Source: an archaeon (lineage in GTDB: Archaea; EX4484-52; B79-G9). Taken from it: a stretch of DNA of 5,807 nucleotides. A model generated the notes under the pieces. That model worked only from the letters and a program-made list of their open reading frames with translations, was not told the origin of the DNA and did no database searches. Numbering within the stretch: position 1 is the first letter of the stretch; every line of letters begins with the position of its first letter. The translations under genes and the position numbers were made by a program. The stretch spans positions 1-5,807 of the forward strand of contig WSZW01000159.1 of the NCBI GenBank assembly GCA_013139905.1. The letters are read 5' to 3'. Shown one piece after another: positions 4,840 to 5,807 of this stretch.

Positions 4840-5145
4840 ATGGAAATTACTGCACACAATACGACGCATTTTGCATTCGATATAAGTCCAGAGGAAATGG
4901 TAGAGGTATTGGAAGATTTATCGGATTCAAACGTAAATGATGGTTATGTTGATCCTAGTAAGGTTAAAGATGTATTTTATGCTTTGGCAGGGGGTATTGT
5001 TAAAGAACAGTTACCCGAACATGCTGATGTTTTTGAGTACAGTCGCGTTGCTTCGTCAGTATCATATCATTTAGATCGGATTGCATATATGAAACTTCTT
5101 GAAAGTGAATTAATTGATCATAAATTACATTATCGGGCAATATAA
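4840..5145 (+). CDS. Small acidic protein of unknown function
   Basis: I do not recognise this 101-aa protein. It starts MEITAHNTTHFAFDIS and is acidic in its first half (many Glu/Asp at about 17-40), with predicted helices ISPEEMVEVLEDLS, DPSKVKDVFYALAGGI and SSVSYHLDRIAYMKLLESEL. It has no cysteine, no membrane segment and no signal peptide, so it is probably a small cytoplasmic helical protein. The histidines at H6, H10, H52, H68, H85 and H88 form no known metal motif. The frame could be extended to ATG 4831 or 4834, but the TATA spacing favours 4840. It is transcribed divergently from metK and convergently with the cysteine desulfurase, alone in its transcript. Purine-rich codon use matches the other genes, and the strong promoter makes it likely to be real. 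Confidence 0.7.
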   Translation: MEITAHNTTHFAFDISPEEMVEVLEDLSDSNVNDGYVDPSKVKDVFYALAGGIVKEQLPEHADVFEYSRVASSVSYHLDRIAYMKLLESELIDHKLHYRAI

Positions 5146-5153
5146 TCTTTAAC

Positions 5154-5184
5154 AGAATAAAATATTCTAGAATAATTCGTTTTT
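5154..5184 (+). terminator. Candidate terminator between convergent genes
   Basis: An inverted repeat AGAATA/TATTCT (5154-5159 and 5163-5168, 3-nt loop) begins 9 nt after the stop of the small acidic protein. It is followed by a T5 run at 5180-5184. The stem is weak and A/T-rich, so the T-tract is the stronger part of the evidence. On the opposite strand the T-rich stretch near 5184-5194 could serve the desulfurase. Confidence 0.35.
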
Positions 5185-5201
5185 AAAATAAAATTGATGT
5201 T

Positions 5202-5807
5202 TTATCTTGCGAATGTAAGTATTTGTCTGAACTTTTCGATGAATACGTCGATTTCTTCTTTTGTGTTGTATAGGTAAAATGATGCTCTAATTGATGCTTT
5301 TATGTTGTGTTTGTTGAACCAGGAGTGCACGCAGTGTGCTCCTGCACGCATCATTATGTTTGCGGATTCATCTAAAAGCATTGATAATTCGTGAGAATCT
5401 ACGCCGTCTACGGTGAATGTGTATATTCCGCCTCTTTTTGTCGGATCTTTTGGTCCTAGAATTGTTACGCCTTCAAATTCTTCCATTTTTTTTGTTATGT
5501 ATTTGTTTAGTTCTATTTCGTGATTGTGGATGTTTTCAAGGCCTATGTTTTTTAAGTATTTTGCAGCTGCGGCAGCACCCATTGTACCTGCGTAGTTTTG
5601 CAGTCCTGCTTCGAATTTGTCCGGTAGTGGTGCTATTTCTTTTGATTCGTATGTTGAGTCTAAAACAGTTTCGCCGCCTAATAAAAATTGCGGTAATTCT
5701 TCTAAAATATGTTGTTTTCCGTAAAGTACACCCATGCCTGTTGGACCTGCCATTTTGTGAATTGATAATGCTAAGAAATCAACGTCTAGTTTTTTTACGT
5801 CAAGCGG
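5202..5807 (-). CDS. sufS: Cysteine desulfurase, group II SufS type (5' end beyond window)
   Basis: PLP enzyme that takes sulfur from cysteine, releasing alanine and leaving a persulfide on its active-site Cys; it supplies sulfur for Fe-S clusters and other sulfur-transfer routes. Only the C-terminal 201 residues are present. The frame is open to the window edge and upstream of the first internal Met (5753), and it reads LALSIHKMAGPTGMGVLYG there; the lysine of SIHK (codon 5754-5756) is the PLP Schiff-base residue, so that Met is not the start. The catalytic cysteine is in RAGAHCVHSWF (codon 5331-5333). The R-x-G-x-H-C context is the group II/SufS-CsdA form and not the SSGSAC form of IscS. 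The KFEAGLQNYAG stretch looks like archaeal SufS proteins. The C-terminal domain ends normally (SIRASFYLYNTKEEID, then FRQILTFAR). No SufE-, SufU- or SufBC-like gene is visible here; partners could lie beyond the right edge. Confidence 0.93.
   Translation of the reverse strand, partial: PLDVKKLDVDFLALSIHKMAGPTGMGVLYGKQHILEELPQFLLGGETVLDSTYESKEIAPLPDKFEAGLQNYAGTMGAAAAAKYLKNIGLENIHNHEIELNKYITKKMEEFEGVTILGPKDPTKRGGIYTFTVDGVDSHELSMLLDESANIMMRAGAHCVHSWFNKHNIKASIRASFYLYNTKEEIDVFIEKFRQILTFAR

Noticed and set aside
4615..4869. 84-codon minus-strand frame crossing the metK 5' end and the divergent promoters
   Set aside because: It overlaps metK in another frame and covers both TATA boxes; composition is Ile/Leu/Arg-rich with no motif.

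Overview
The window looks like a piece of an AT-rich archaeal genome. The first gene is an archaeal/eukaryotic-type tRNA 2-thiolation enzyme (TtuA/NcsA/Ncs6) with its usual zinc fingers. Most genes are preceded by archaeal TATA boxes rather than -35/-10 promoters, and two of those boxes sit about 26 nt before the start codon, which implies leaderless mRNAs. The cysteine desulfurase carries archaeal-looking SufS motifs. The exact lineage cannot be fixed from this sequence. A small-genome (DPANN-like) or AT-rich euryarchaeal source are both possible. One gene, S-adenosylmethionine synthetase, is clearly of the bacterial MetK type and not the archaeal type, which suggests ancestral transfer.

Layout, left to right. 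Positions 1-325 are intergenic and very AT-rich, with an exact 17-bp direct repeat and the ttuA promoter region. On the + strand follow ttuA (326-1243) and, 6 nt later, a small uncharacterised gene (1250-1573). These converge on, and overlap by 6 nt, a minus-strand CPA2-type cation/proton antiporter (1568-2665). Upstream of the antiporter on the minus strand is tRNA-Cys(GCA), with its CCA end encoded (2716-2790). Next come a membrane protein with an N-terminal zinc ribbon and a segment resembling a compressed voltage-sensor module (2869-3396), and metK (3510 to 4673 or 4682), which ends in a hairpin/T-tract terminator. A divergent promoter region separates metK from a small acidic + strand gene of unknown function (4840-5145). 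The window ends inside a minus-strand group II cysteine desulfurase (5202 to beyond 5807) that retains both the PLP lysine and the catalytic cysteine.

Several genes touch sulfur chemistry: a cysteine desulfurase releases sulfur from cysteine, TtuA uses activated sulfur to thiolate tRNA, MetK turns methionine into SAM, and the tRNA present is tRNA-Cys. They lie on different strands with separate promoters, so this is a loose neighbourhood, not an operon. I see no CRISPR array, insertion sequence, phage gene or defence system. The most interesting items are the zinc-ribbon/voltage-sensor-like protein, the antiporter with Ile in place of the first residue of its ion-binding pair, the bacterial MetK with a probable TTG start, and the two unrecognised small proteins.
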